A stretch of DNA of 64,000 bases from Asticcacaulis sp. AC460. Its GTDB lineage: Bacteria; Pseudomonadota; Alphaproteobacteria; Caulobacterales; Caulobacteraceae. The notes below the pieces were generated by a model that did no database searches, had not been told where the DNA came from, and saw only the letters and a list, made by a program, of their open reading frames with translations. The DNA lies in contig NZ_AWGD01000015.1 of the NCBI RefSeq assembly GCF_000495795.1, positions 100,944 through 164,943 on the forward strand, given 5' to 3'. Numbering within the stretch: the first letter of the stretch is position 1; every line of letters begins with the position of its first letter. Below, one piece after another: positions 43,760 to 53,165 of the stretch. The translations under genes were made by a program, and so were the position numbers.

Positions 43760-45484
43760 CTATCCCTCCGCCGGCGACAGCTTCCACCGCACCCGGGTCG
43801 GGGAATCCAGCCGCGCCGTGCCGCGCAGCACGATCAGCACTGACTTGCGCGCCCCGCCGCGTTCGAACACCCAGCCGCCTTCCAGCGCCACATCGCGGGC
43901 ATCGTGCCGCAACCACCAGCCCCGGCCGCCCGGCCCGCGCAGCAGCACGCTCTTCTTGTCGCGCGCCAGCGACGCCTGGACCTCCGGATGCAGCAGAAAA
44001 CGAACCGCAAAGGTCGCCTCGACCGGCAGGTCCTTCTGCTTGGTCTCCATCGGCGTCAGCCGCTCTTCGCCGCGCAGCTCATCGCGGTGCGCATCGACAT
44101 ATAGCCGGCGCTCATGTTTCAGCGCGAACGTATCACGCCAGCCCTCGTGCTCCATTTCCAGCAGCGAACCGGAGTCCTCGGCCTCGACGCGGCGCGAACG
44201 CAGCTTGTAGCGCGGACCTTCCAGGCCGAAGTTCAGCATCTCGCCGAACCGGCCGGTCACCGGCGCCAGGATCGGCCGTTCGCTCAGGGTCAGGGTATTG
44301 CCGGTACCGATAACGCGGAACCCTTCCTGGTCGGATTGGGTCGGTGACCAGCCCGGTAAGACGATCAGCTTGTCACGCCCGCCCGATACCTCGAACGCCA
44401 TCGGATGGTCGCAGGCGGCATAGCCCATGACACCCGTCTTCGATTCACCGGCATCGACGAAGACGCTCAGCGACCGGCCGGCCAGACGGTGGTAGCGGCC
44501 ATGGTCCAGCACATTGGGCGCCGCCGCCGCCGATTTCTGGTCGTTACGAACCAGGGCCGGCGTGACATAGTCCTCCAGCAGGGATTCCGAACCCTGGAAG
44601 GCACACAGGCTGCCGTCGGGATGCGAACAGGCCCGCACGAAGCGCATCAGTCGGTCAATATAGTGGTCGAGATAGTCCGGCACGGCCATGCCGCGCTGGG
44701 ACAGGGCGTCTTCGACCAGCAGCAGGTCGTACAGCAGCTCCAGCCCCTGTTCCGGACTGCGCGAGGCGTGCGAACCGTCGGGCAGGACGACCTTTTTCAA
44801 CACCCTGGGTAGGCGGCTCAGACCGCGCTTGCGGAAGCCATCACCGACCCGCCCGGACAGGACGCAGCCCAGAAGCACCAGGGCCACGGCCTGTTGCGCC
44901 ACCCACGGCGTCTGTTGCGACAGCCGCAGCAGGTGCCGGCCCTGCTCCGCCATCGACTGGGCCAGAAGATGGACCTCATCCGGCGCCGCCAGGGCGGCCA
45001 TGCGGCGGGCGAACAGCGACAGATTGATCAGGCGCCGCGGCAGGACCTCTTCGCCCCAACTGAACGGCGTCCAGTTGTTGAAGGTCTTGTGCCACAGGAT
45101 AAACAGGCGAACGGCTTCGCGGGTGCCTTCGTCGCCATGGGCCATCAGCGAAGCCAGCCAGGCATAGCGGTGCAGTTCGACAGCAAAGGCCCGGGTCGGG
45201 CTGGGGCGGTTCCACGGATCGCCCGATCCCTGGACGCTCATCCTTGCGTTCGACAGGTGGAAGCGGCCCGACAGGATAGCCTTGCCCATGATCGGCTGGA
45301 CCGGCCGGCCGTCGTGCGGCGCCGCCAGAAAACCATCGGGCGTGCGGCCTTTCAGGGTCAGGCGATAGCCCGGCATACCGAACAGCTCCGCCCCCAGCTG
45401 CTTGCGCAGCATGACGCCCACGACCTTGGCCCAGGGCGTCTTGACGGAGGGAAGTTGCGGCGTACCGGGCTCGAAAGCCTGCAT
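43760..45484 (-). CDS. Heparinase II/III-like protein
   Basis: This 574-residue protein has the helical toroid plus beta-sandwich layout of the heparinase II/III family. It has WHKTFNNWTPFSWGEEVLPRRLINL near residue 130, LPDGSHASRSPEQGLELLYDLL near 240 and GYAACDHPMAFEVSGGRDKLIV near 360. True heparinases are secreted lyases, but no signal peptide is seen here. Cytoplasmic members of this type are regularly found between rpe and purH in alphaproteobacteria, with unproven function. Its start shares one base with the rpe stop (TGATG). Confidence 0.85.
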   Translation of the reverse strand: MQAFEPGTPQLPSVKTPWAKVVGVMLRKQLGAELFGMPGYRLTLKGRTPDGFLAAPHDGRPVQPIMGKAILSGRFHLSNARMSVQGSGDPWNRPSPTRAFAVELHRYAWLASLMAHGDEGTREAVRLFILWHKTFNNWTPFSWGEEVLPRRLINLSLFARRMAALAAPDEVHLLAQSMAEQGRHLLRLSQQTPWVAQQAVALVLLGCVLSGRVGDGFRKRGLSRLPRVLKKVVLPDGSHASRSPEQGLELLYDLLLVEDALSQRGMAVPDYLDHYIDRLMRFVRACSHPDGSLCAFQGSESLLEDYVTPALVRNDQKSAAAAPNVLDHGRYHRLAGRSLSVFVDAGESKTGVMGYAACDHPMAFEVSGGRDKLIVLPGWSPTQSDQEGFRVIGTGNTLTLSERPILAPVTGRFGEMLNFGLEGPRYKLRSRRVEAEDSGSLLEMEHEGWRDTFALKHERRLYVDAHRDELRGEERLTPMETKQKDLPVEATFAVRFLLHPEVQASLARDKKSVLLRGPGGRGWWLRHDARDVALEGGWVFERGGARKSVLIVLRGTARLDSPTRVRWKLSPAEG

Positions 45485-46143
45485 CACAGGCCTTTCAGAG
45501 TCTTGATATTGCCGGCATAGGCGTCCGGGCCACCCTTGAACACCGCGGTGCCGGCGACCAGGGCGGTCGCACCGGCGGAGACGCACGACGCGGCATTCTG
45601 GGCATTGACCCCGCCGTCGACCTGCAGGATCGCGCCGCTGCCGGCCGTATCCAGCCGGTCGCGGACGGCCTCGATCTTGCGCAGTTGCGACTCGATGAAG
45701 CTCTGGCCCCCGAAGCCCGGATTGACGCTCATGATCAGCACCAGGTCGACGTCTTCCATGACCCAGTCCAGGATTTCCACCGGGGTCGCCGGGTTCAGGA
45801 CAACACCGGCCTTGGCGCCGAGCTGGCGAATATATTTCAAGGTGCGGTGCAGGTGGGGCCCGGCTTCCGGATGGACGCTGATCAGGTCGGCGCCGGCATT
45901 TCGAAAGGCTTCGAGGAAGCTGTCGACCGGCGAAATCATCAGGTGGCAGTCGAACGGCAGGTTGGTATGCGGCCGCAAGGCCTTCACCACATCGGGACCG
46001 ATGGTGATGTTGGGGACGAAGTGGCCATCCATGACGTCGATATGGACGAAGTCGGCGCCGGCCTCGGTAATGGCCCTCACCTCTTCGCCCAGCCGGGAGA
46101 AATCGGACGCCAGAATCGACGGACAGATCAGCGGTGCGGTCAT
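45484..46143 (-). CDS. rpe: Ribulose-phosphate 3-epimerase
   Basis: Rpe (219 residues) interconverts ribulose-5-phosphate and xylulose-5-phosphate in the pentose phosphate pathway. The TIM-barrel metal site is visible as PSILASDFSRLGEE, FVHIDVMDGHFVPNITIGP, FDCHLMI and VNPGFGGQSFI, with DGGVNAQNA for phosphate binding. It lies between rsmB (50 bp upstream) and the heparinase-like gene. Confidence 0.97.
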   Translation of the reverse strand: MTAPLICPSILASDFSRLGEEVRAITEAGADFVHIDVMDGHFVPNITIGPDVVKALRPHTNLPFDCHLMISPVDSFLEAFRNAGADLISVHPEAGPHLHRTLKYIRQLGAKAGVVLNPATPVEILDWVMEDVDLVLIMSVNPGFGGQSFIESQLRKIEAVRDRLDTAGSGAILQVDGGVNAQNAASCVSAGATALVAGTAVFKGGPDAYAGNIKTLKGL

Positions 46144-46193
46144 CTCAGTTACTCTGTGGAATATGTGTGCTTAAAGTGTGGTCAGGGGGATGG

Positions 46194-47558
46194 TCAACCG
46201 TTTTGGCGCACCAGATGGGCGATAAAAAAGCCGTCCTGACCGCCCGGCCGGTGATGCGGCAAAAGCCGCAGCCAGCCCTGTTGTCCCAGCGATTCAGCCG
46301 GCACTCCAAGAGCCGTCAGCGTTGCGTCATCCGGCTTTTTGATGGCGAACTCCGGATGGCGACGCAGGAAGGCCAGGACCTGGGTTTCGCCCTCCTCGCG
46401 CTCCAGCGAACAGGTGCAATAGACCAGGGAGCCGCCCGGCTTGACCCGGCCCGACGCCGAGTCGAGCAGGCGGTGCTGGACATCGGCCAGCTTGGCGATA
46501 TCGGTCGGCCGCGTCGCCCACAACACGTCGGGCTGGCGGCGCAGGGTGCCGGTGGCCGAGCACGGCGCATCCAACAGGACGGCATCGAACTGGCGGGTAT
46601 CTTCCCAGGTTTCGGCGTCGCCCATGACGACCTCGGCCTCAAGGCTGGTGCGGGCCAGGTTTTCCTCGACGCGCTTCAGGCGGTTCTTCGACCGGTCGAG
46701 CGCGGTGACGGTCGCACCGGCGGCGATCATCTGCAGCGACTTGCCGCCCGGCGCGGCGCACAGGTCGATCGCGGTCTTACCCGTCAGGTCACCCAACAGG
46801 CCGGCAGCCACGGACGCAGCGGCATCCTGAACCCACCACACGCCTTCGCCATAGCCGGCCCAGTCGGCGATATTGCCGCGCTGGGACGAGCGCAGGGCCA
46901 AGCCACCCAGGGGTTCGCCATGAAGTTCGTCCTTCAGGCGGTCGAGATCGGCCGGGGTCTTGAAGCTGAGGTCGGTCGCCGGCTCTTGCGTCAGCATCAG
47001 GGCGATGCCTTCGGCGTTCTGTTCACCGTAGGCCGCTTTCCAGCGCTGGAACAGCCAGTCGGGCGCCAGACGTGACGCCACCGGCTTGTTGAGGCTGCCA
47101 TCACGGATCGCGCCGCGCAGGATGGCGTTGATCATCCCCTTGAAGGGCCGGGTATGGGCTTCGCGCTCAGCCAGCTTGACGGTAGTCGAAACGGCGGCGA
47201 AGTCCGGCACCTGCATGAAGCCGATCTGGACCAGGCCGATGCGCAGCAGCGCCCACACCCCGTCATTGGGCGCCTTCTGGGTCTTCTGGTCGATGATGTG
47301 GTCGAGCTGACCCAGTCGGCGCAGGACCAGCATGGCCAGGGCGCGGGCAAAGCTACGTTCGGAATCGCTCAAGGAGAGGAAATCGCTGCGGGTCACCGCC
47401 TCGTCGAAGCCGGTGCGCTTCTCCAGCGCGGCATCGATGAGGGTCAGGGCCGCCAGGCGGGCGTTCATGCCGATATCGCCATCATCGACGATGCGCTCGG
47501 GCGCGGCCTGGGGTTTGCGCGGACGCGGTTTTTGCTGGGGCTTTTTTACGGGTTTCAT
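46194..47558 (-). CDS. rsmB: 16S rRNA cytosine-967 C5-methyltransferase
   Basis: RsmB (454 residues) methylates C967 of 16S rRNA. The N-terminal NusB-like part has ARLAALTLIDAALEKRTGFDEAV. The SAM-binding domain has AIDLCAAPGGKSLQMIA near residue 265. The catalytic cysteine is in VLLDAPCSATGTLRRQPDVLW, and the second conserved cysteine is in SLVYCTCSLEREEGE. A lysine/proline-rich start (KKPQQKPRPRKPQ) is probably disordered. It begins the rsmB-rpe-heparinase series. Confidence 0.95.
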   Translation of the reverse strand: MKPVKKPQQKPRPRKPQAAPERIVDDGDIGMNARLAALTLIDAALEKRTGFDEAVTRSDFLSLSDSERSFARALAMLVLRRLGQLDHIIDQKTQKAPNDGVWALLRIGLVQIGFMQVPDFAAVSTTVKLAEREAHTRPFKGMINAILRGAIRDGSLNKPVASRLAPDWLFQRWKAAYGEQNAEGIALMLTQEPATDLSFKTPADLDRLKDELHGEPLGGLALRSSQRGNIADWAGYGEGVWWVQDAAASVAAGLLGDLTGKTAIDLCAAPGGKSLQMIAAGATVTALDRSKNRLKRVEENLARTSLEAEVVMGDAETWEDTRQFDAVLLDAPCSATGTLRRQPDVLWATRPTDIAKLADVQHRLLDSASGRVKPGGSLVYCTCSLEREEGETQVLAFLRRHPEFAIKKPDDATLTALGVPAESLGQQGWLRLLPHHRPGGQDGFFIAHLVRQNG

Positions 47559-47587
47559 CTAAGGTGCTTGGCTTTTCTTAAAAAAAT

Positions 47588-47626
47588 CCCTCCCCCCAGG
47601 GTAGGGAGAGGGACAGGTCAGGGGGG
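47588..47626. repeat. CT-rich palindrome, copy 4
   Basis: CCCTCCCCCC and GGGAGAGGG form an imperfect hairpin followed by CAGGTCAGGGGG, in the htpX-rsmB gap. It resembles half of the compound elements at 7078 and 39152. Confidence 0.5.
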
Positions 47627-47655
47627 CTATAACGTCACGGAGACGATCGGTAAAG

Positions 47656-48561
47656 TCACGTCGTCGGCACACTGGTCATGTCGTCGCCGCGACCGGAGCG
47701 CTTCATGCTCATGCCGAGCGCAATCAGGGCGTTGACGCGGTTCTCGGTATCGGGATGGGTCGAGAACAGGTTGTCCATGCGCTGGCCGTTCAGCGGATTG
47801 ATAATGAACATGTGGGCCGAGGCCGGGTTGCGTTCCGCCGCGTGATTGGGCACGCCGCGAGCATAGGCTTCGATCTTGCGCAGGGCGCGCGCCAGCGACT
47901 CCGGGTCACCCGAGATTTCACCACCGAGGCGGTCGGCCTCGTATTCGCGTGTTCGCGAAATCGCCATCTGGACGATCATGGCAGCGATCGGCGCCAGGAT
48001 GGCCATCAGGAAGACGACGAAGATATTGGTGTTGCCGTCTTCGTCATCGCTGGAACCGCCGAAAAACATGGCGAAGTTGGCGATCGACGCGATGGCGCCG
48101 GCCAGACTCGCCGTGATGGTCATGGTCAGGGTGTCGCGGTTTTTGACGTGAGCCAGCTCGTGCGCCATGACGCCGCGAATTTCCGACCGGTCCAGCGCCT
48201 GCAACAGACCGGTGGTCGCGGCAACCGCGGCGTTTTGCGGGTTACGGCCGGTGGCGAAGGCGTTCGGCTGGGGGTTATGGATGATATAGACGGCCGGCAT
48301 CGGCAGGCCGGCGCGGCGGCTCAGATCCTCGATGTCGTCATAGTACTGGCGCTCCAGGCCGGTGGCGCGGGCCGGATCGACCGGCTGGGCCTGGTACGCG
48401 CGCAACACGGCCTTGTCCGAGTTCCAGTAGGCAAACAGATTCATGGCGACGGCCAGACCCAGGGCAATCAGCATCCCGGTCGGGCCTCCGAGCATCAGGC
48501 CGATGACGCCGAACAGGGCGGTCATACCGGCCAAAAGCAACCAGGTCTTCATCGGGTTCAT
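47656..48561 (-). CDS. htpX: Membrane zinc protease HtpX
   Basis: HtpX (301 residues) is an inner-membrane metalloprotease that clears misfolded membrane proteins under stress. Two N-terminal membrane helices precede the zinc motif in [14 protein letters not shown] near residue 140. A second hydrophobic pair follows ([19 protein letters not shown]), then the third ligand in [16 protein letters not shown] 48561 is chosen with AGGAG 12 bases before; ATG 48552 is three codons later. It diverges from the DUF1674 gene. Confidence 0.93.
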   Translation of the reverse strand: MNPMKTWLLLAGMTALFGVIGLMLGGPTGMLIALGLAVAMNLFAYWNSDKAVLRAYQAQPVDPARATGLERQYYDDIEDLSRRAGLPMPAVYIIHNPQPNAFATGRNPQNAAVAATTGLLQALDRSEIRGVMAHELAHVKNRDTLTMTITASLAGAIASIANFAMFFGGSSDDEDGNTNIFVVFLMAILAPIAAMIVQMAISRTREYEADRLGGEISGDPESLARALRKIEAYARGVPNHAAERNPASAHMFIINPLNGQRMDNLFSTHPDTENRVNALIALGMSMKRSGRGDDMTSVPTT

Positions 48562-48642
48562 CAGAAAAATCGCTCCTTGCGATGTCATGAGACAAGACCT
48601 AAATGTAGGGTCCAGTCCCAAGCCTGCAAGGGGATTACAGAA

Positions 48643-48846
48643 ATGTCATCCGAATCCGACCTGTCCGACCTGACGCCGAAAAAGGTGCTGACCCCGGCGG
48701 CGCAACGTGCCCTCGCCGAGGCCGCCGAACGCCGCGCTTTGGCCGAAGCGGAAGCCGCCCGTGCAGCGGAAGAAGGTGGCCCGCCGGGCCCCGAGCCAAC
48801 GCGCTACGGCGACTGGGAACGCAAGGGTATAGCCGTCGACTTCTAG
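48643..48846 (+). CDS. DUF1674 protein, succinate dehydrogenase assembly factor 4-like
   Basis: This 67-residue protein's C-terminus [23 protein letters not shown] carries the DUF1674 signature ([17 protein letters not shown]) of SDHAF4/Sdh8. That protein binds flavinylated SdhA and helps assemble complex II. The middle is an alanine/glutamate helix ([19 protein letters not shown]). ATG 48643 follows AAGGGGAT. It ends one base from the convergent pyrF stop. No sdh genes are near, which is common for this factor. Confidence 0.85.
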   Translation: MSSESDLSDLTPKKVLTPAAQRALAEAAERRALAEAEAARAAEEGGPPGPEPTRYGDWERKGIAVDF

Positions 48847-48847
48847 C

Positions 48848-49543
48848 TTAGGCGTTGTGGATGGCCCGCAGGATATCCAGGGTCGCCGCCTTCGGGTCCG
48901 GCGCACGGGTGATCGGCCGGCCAACCACCACGTGCGAAGCTCCGTTCAAAAACGCCTCCTGCGGCGTCGCCACGCGCTGCTGGTCGTTCAGGTCGGCGCC
49001 TTCCGGACGCACGCCCGGGGTCACGATCAGAAAATCCGCCGGCACCCGCGCCCGGATGAGGGCCGCTTCGTGCGGCGAAGACACCACCCCGTCCAGGCCA
49101 CACTCCACCGCCTGGTCGACTCGGCGCAGCACCAGGTCGCTCAAAGCCATGCCATAGCCCATCTCGTCGAGATCAGCCTGGGACAGCGACGTCATCACTG
49201 TCACACCGATGATCTTCGTCGTCCCGTCGCCACGGCCGGCGATCGCGGCCTTCATCACCTGGGGTTCGGCGTGGACGGTCAGCAGATCACAAGCCCCGGC
49301 CACAGCGGCGCGGGCGGCGCCTTCGACCTGGGCGCCGATATCGTGCAGCTTCCAGTCCTGGAAAACCTGCTTGCCCTGGGTTTTCAGCTCGTCGCACAGG
49401 CTTAAACCTCCCTGGGCCAGAAGCGTCAGGCCGACCTTGTAGTAGCTGACCGAATCCCCCAGCGCCGCGACCAGGGCGCGCGCCGAGGCGAGATCCGGTT
49501 CATCCAGGGCCACGATCAGGCGCGGGTCGGCATTCAGGGTCAT
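48848..49543 (-). CDS. pyrF: Orotidine 5-phosphate decarboxylase
   Basis: PyrF (231 residues) decarboxylates OMP to UMP, the last step of pyrimidine synthesis. The catalytic DxKxxD set is in VFQDWKLHDIGAQVEGA near residue 65. The phosphate-binding parts are LIVTPGVRPEGAD and SHVVVGRPITRAPDP. The N-terminus has PRLIVALDEPDLASA. It is a single gene between convergent and divergent neighbours; in several relatives it lies with the trp genes instead. Confidence 0.96.
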   Translation of the reverse strand: MTLNADPRLIVALDEPDLASARALVAALGDSVSYYKVGLTLLAQGGLSLCDELKTQGKQVFQDWKLHDIGAQVEGAARAAVAGACDLLTVHAEPQVMKAAIAGRGDGTTKIIGVTVMTSLSQADLDEMGYGMALSDLVLRRVDQAVECGLDGVVSSPHEAALIRARVPADFLIVTPGVRPEGADLNDQQRVATPQEAFLNGASHVVVGRPITRAPDPKAATLDILRAIHNA

Positions 49544-49631
49544 GGCGGTCTCCTAAGGTCGGGGGTGTCGGGGACGTAGACGATTTGCTATGCCGGTACA
49601 AGCCGCGTTGTCAGCGAATCAGGGGCCCGCC

Positions 49632-50375
49632 ATGTTCGAGAACTTTTCCTTCGCCGCGCTGTTTGTCTTCTACATCAATTTCTTCATTACCCTGTTCGCC
49701 CTGATCGACCCGATCGGCAACGTGCCCATCTATGCCGCGGCGACCCAGACCCAATCACCTAAGTCCCGGCGCTGGCTCAGCATCTATATCGCGCTGTTCA
49801 CGGCCCTGATCCTGACTATCTTCTTTTTTGCAGGCCTCAGCATCCTGAAATTCTTCGGGATTTCGATGGACGCCTTCCGCATCGCAGGCGGCTTGCTGCT
49901 ATTCCTGATGGGGCTGGACATGGCGCGTGGCGATTTCATCGAAAGCTTCACCCAGAAGGATGAGGTCCGTGACGGCCAGGCCCATCTGGGCGTCCAGCCC
50001 CTTGGTCACCGCGAAACCGCCAAGAAGAGCTTCGAAAAGCTGGTGGTCCCGTTCGCCTTCCCGCTGATGGTCGGGCCGGGCACGATTTCGACCGTCATCA
50101 TCCAGGCCGGCGTGGCCGATGGCTTCGGTATCACGGGCAAGATCGTTGGCGTTTTGGCCATCGTCACCACTGCCCTGGCCATCCTGCTGACCCTGCTGTT
50201 CTCCAACACGATTTCGCGGATTTTCGGCCGCGTCGGCATGGTGGTGGTCATCCGCGTGCTGGGGCTGATCCTGTGCGCCCTGTCGGTGCAGATCATCATC
50301 TCCGCCCTGGACGGGATCCTGGCCGCTGACATCATCCTGGAATCAGCGTCACACCCCTACGACAAAGCTCACTAA
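49632..50375 (+). CDS. MarC/UPF0056-family membrane protein
   Basis: This integral membrane protein of 247 residues is in the MarC family. It has six predicted spans, with LFALIDPIGNVPIYAAAT in the first and AFPLMVGPGTISTVIIQAG in the second half; the two PxGxxP-like motifs are characteristic. Family members were once called multiple antibiotic resistance proteins but their transport role is unproven. ATG 49632 is chosen because it begins the amphipathic N-terminus MFENFSFAAL. Confidence 0.88.
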   Translation: MFENFSFAALFVFYINFFITLFALIDPIGNVPIYAAATQTQSPKSRRWLSIYIALFTALILTIFFFAGLSILKFFGISMDAFRIAGGLLLFLMGLDMARGDFIESFTQKDEVRDGQAHLGVQPLGHRETAKKSFEKLVVPFAFPLMVGPGTISTVIIQAGVADGFGITGKIVGVLAIVTTALAILLTLLFSNTISRIFGRVGMVVVIRVLGLILCALSVQIIISALDGILAADIILESASHPYDKAH

Positions 50376-50723
50376 ATTCGATCGAACAAACAGTTCATGA
50401 GGGTGGATCTCCCGCGCGAAGCGCCTTCATTCCCCGCAATTTGGAGCTGTGCCCCGGTCGAGTCAGCGCCCTGAATTCCGTGCCTTCAGTGCACGCCGCC
50501 ATCGGCGGCGCTTCAGTGTTTTCCGTGTTCCTCTTAGATGTCAGCGGCAGGCAGGCCGGCTGGGAGCTTCCTGAGACAAGAAGCGGGAACACGGACAACA
50601 CTGAAGCCGCTACGCGGCGACACTGAAAACACGGAATTCTGGGCGTGGAGCCAGAGTGCAAAAGCTCATGGCCACTGGGAATGAAGGCGCTTCGCGCGGA
50701 GGTCCTACAACGGCAAGTGAGGG
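50376..50723. repeat. Nested long palindrome in a gene-free gap
   Basis: This 348 bp gap between the MarC gene and the halogenase has no coding frame. Outer arms 50405-50434 and 50677-50705 match in 28 of about 30 positions as inverted repeats. Inside them GAATTCCGTGCCTTCAGTG faces CACTGAAAACACGGAATTC. Further in, CGCCGC...GCTTCAGTGTTTTCCGTGTTCC faces its near-complement. The whole can fold into one long imperfect hairpin. It looks like a dispersed palindromic element, not a gene or simple terminator. Confidence 0.75.
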
Positions 50724-52328
50724 TTACCGCGCCAATGCCGGCGCCGGGGATGGCGCGCGTTCGACAAAGCCGTTGTCGTAGATGGCCTTGATGGTGGCGC
50801 GGTGCGCCGACAGGTCCTTGGCCGCCTGTTCGCCGAAGCTATGGATACGGGCGAAAATCTGCTCCGCCTTGTCCTTCATCGGCAGGGCCTGGCCGGCCAG
50901 CCGGTAATCCGTCTGGAAGTTCATGCCGTACAGAATGTATTGATAGTTGAAGTGCGCAAACGTCTCGTGGTCGATGACGAAATCATAGCGCGACGGCGGG
51001 CGGTGCTGCCAGATGTCCAGCAGCATGCGCAGCCGTTCGGGAATGCTGTCCGGCGCCGCGTTGTCGCGCCAGAAAGGTTCGTCGCGCTTGCTCAGGCAAT
51101 AGTGCAGCTTGATGAAGGTGATGATGGCTTCATAGCGCTTCACCATCAGGTCGTTGAACAGCCCGGCCGAAGCATCGATACGCCCCGAATGCGGGAAGAA
51201 TTCGGCGATCTTGTTGACCGCGGCCTCGATCAGCACCATGCCGGTCGATTCCAGGGGCTCCAGGAAGCCGGCCGACAGGCCCACGGCGACGCAGTTCTTC
51301 ACCCAGTGCTGAGTGCGATAGCCGGCATCGAACTTGATGTGCCGCATCTCGACCTCTTCCTTGCCGCCGCTGCGCGCCACATAGGCCGCCAGGACCCCTT
51401 CGGCCCGGGCCTCGCTGCTGTGGTGGCTGGAATGGACGTAGCCGATGCCGCGCCGGTTGGCCAGGCCGATGTCCCAGGTCCAGCCGGCCTCATGCGCGGT
51501 GGCAATGGTGTAGCTTTCCAGCGGCGCATTGGGGTTGGGGTAGGGCACCTGGCAGACCACCGCGCGGTCGGCGAACAGCATGTCCGACACCGGCCGGAAC
51601 GGTACGTTCAACGCCTTGCCCAGAAGTTCCGAGCGGAAACCGGTGCAGTCGATATAGAGATCGGCCTCCAGCCGGCCATGATCCGGCGATATCGCGTGGC
51701 TGATCGCCCCCGTATCGTCCAGCACGACCTCGCCCAGCAGCCCCTGCAAGTGGTGGACACCCAGGGCCTTGGACCGCCGCGCCAGAACCCCGGCGAAACG
51801 GGCGGCGTCGAAGTGATACGCATAGTTCAGCGGACCGGAATAATGCCCCTGAAACAACCGCTTGGGCGCCAGACGGGCATCGGCGATGCGCTTCTGGAAG
51901 GTGACGGCCTCGGCATAGGGCGGCCGGGTGGCGGGGTCCTGGATCAGCCAATAGGGCAACAGATCCAGTTCGTCCTTGCCGATATAGGGCGCTTCGAACG
52001 GATGGAAATAGTGACTGTGGACGTCGTTCTTCGGCGCGACTTCCCAGTCGTCGAAGCGGATGCCCTGCTTGAACGCCGCCTGGCTTTCGCGCATGAACTC
52101 CGCCTCCTCGATACCGAGGGTGCGCAGGATGTTGCGGGTGGTCGGAAACGTGCCTTCGCCGACGCCGATAATGCCGATGTCGGGCGATTCCAGCAGGGTG
52201 ATGCGCGGCCCGCCGTGGCGTTCCTGGCCGAGATGGCTGGCCAGGTAAGAGGCGGTCAGCCAGCCGGCCGCGCCACCACCGACGATCAGCACGCTGCGAC
52301 CGGGGCCTTGTGACGCTGGGGTTTCCAT
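50724..52328 (-). CDS. Flavin-dependent tryptophan halogenase-family protein
   Basis: This 534-residue FADH2-dependent enzyme starts with the FAD motif VLIVGGGAAGWLTASYL. The lysine that handles hypohalous acid in PrnA is present (AFKQGIRF, K87), as is the active-site glutamate (GFLEPLESTGMVLIEAA, about residue 360). The WxWxIP motif that blocks monooxygenation reads WTWDIG, so true halogenation is not certain. Such genes in Caulobacter and Xanthomonas lie beside TonB receptors and sugar-use genes, with unknown substrate. Here the GntR regulator and a hexosaminidase are adjacent. It is 99 bp downstream of the regulator on the same strand. Confidence 0.88.
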   Translation of the reverse strand: METPASQGPGRSVLIVGGGAAGWLTASYLASHLGQERHGGPRITLLESPDIGIIGVGEGTFPTTRNILRTLGIEEAEFMRESQAAFKQGIRFDDWEVAPKNDVHSHYFHPFEAPYIGKDELDLLPYWLIQDPATRPPYAEAVTFQKRIADARLAPKRLFQGHYSGPLNYAYHFDAARFAGVLARRSKALGVHHLQGLLGEVVLDDTGAISHAISPDHGRLEADLYIDCTGFRSELLGKALNVPFRPVSDMLFADRAVVCQVPYPNPNAPLESYTIATAHEAGWTWDIGLANRRGIGYVHSSHHSSEARAEGVLAAYVARSGGKEEVEMRHIKFDAGYRTQHWVKNCVAVGLSAGFLEPLESTGMVLIEAAVNKIAEFFPHSGRIDASAGLFNDLMVKRYEAIITFIKLHYCLSKRDEPFWRDNAAPDSIPERLRMLLDIWQHRPPSRYDFVIDHETFAHFNYQYILYGMNFQTDYRLAGQALPMKDKAEQIFARIHSFGEQAAKDLSAHRATIKAIYDNGFVERAPSPAPALAR

Positions 52329-52427
52329 CCGTGGGTTCCGCCTGTGGTTATAGTTGGAGCTCAGGCTTTGTTTTTACGCGGGATTTCGGCCACTGTCCAT
52401 GCGACCAAAGGTCAATTCCAAATCAAA

Positions 52428-53165
52428 TCAGGCGCGATTCAACTCGGCCACCACGTCATAGGCATCGCCGCGGTAATAGCTTTGGGTGAACTCCGCCGCC
52501 CGGCCGTCCTGCAGGAAACCGCGGCGTTCGATGAACAGACCGGCATCACCGATACGAATACCCAGAATCTGCGCCTGCTCCGCCGAAAACGACACAGCGC
52601 GCAGGCGTTGCAGGGCACGAACCGGGCGATTGCCGGCGGCGTCCAGGGCAGCGTAGAGCGACTCGCCCACCGACTCGATGGAAGGCAGGCAGTAGGCAGG
52701 GATGGTCGAATATTCCAGCGCCATGGTCTGGCTGTCGGCATAACGCAGGCGCTGGAAGCGATAAACCTGGCTGCCCGGCGACAGGCCCAGCGACAGGGAT
52801 TCTTCGGGCGTTACCGCGCCGATGGTCCGCGCCAGCCACTCCGAATGCGGCACCCGGCCGCGCGAAATCATGTCCTCGGAGAAGGACGACAGCTTGGAAA
52901 AGCTCTTTTCGACGCGGGCAGCTACGAAGGTACCCGCACCGCGGCGACGTGTGATCAGGCCTTCGGTGACCAGGCCGTCAACGGCCTTGCGCACCGTCAG
53001 GCGCGATACACCGAACTCCTCGGCCAGGTCGCGTTCGGGCGGAATGGCGGCTTCCGGGCTGATGATACGGCCAACGATGGCGTCGCGCAGCACCTTTTGC
53101 AGCTGCATGTATAAAGGCGCCGGATCATCGACCTGAAGCCGGCCTACGGTTTCCATAAACGACAT
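52428..53165 (-). CDS. GntR/HutC-family transcriptional regulator with UTRA domain
   Basis: This 245-residue regulator has the GntR winged helix at residues about 15-85 (LRDAIVGRIISPEAAIPPERDLAEEFGVSRLTVRKAVDGL, GLITRRRGAGTFV). The UTRA effector domain follows (YRFQRLRYADSQTMALEYSTIP, QSYYRGDAYDVVAEL). HutC-type regulators such as NagR and DasR bind GlcNAc-6-phosphate or glucosamine-6-phosphate. ATG 53165 has GGGGAGG 5 bases before. It diverges from the hexosaminidase, and the gap holds palindromes like the NagR/DasR operator. Confidence 0.92.
   Translation of the reverse strand: MSFMETVGRLQVDDPAPLYMQLQKVLRDAIVGRIISPEAAIPPERDLAEEFGVSRLTVRKAVDGLVTEGLITRRRGAGTFVAARVEKSFSKLSSFSEDMISRGRVPHSEWLARTIGAVTPEESLSLGLSPGSQVYRFQRLRYADSQTMALEYSTIPAYCLPSIESVGESLYAALDAAGNRPVRALQRLRAVSFSAEQAQILGIRIGDAGLFIERRGFLQDGRAAEFTQSYYRGDAYDVVAELNRA

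Noticed and set aside
43760..45586. Longer start for the heparinase-like gene at 45586
   Set aside because: It would read 102 bp of rpe in another frame; ATG 45484 overlapping the rpe stop is the natural coupled start.
50441..50626. 61-codon open frame within the nested palindrome
   Set aside because: The sequence is explained by inverted repeats; the translation is low in coding character and lacks a start site.
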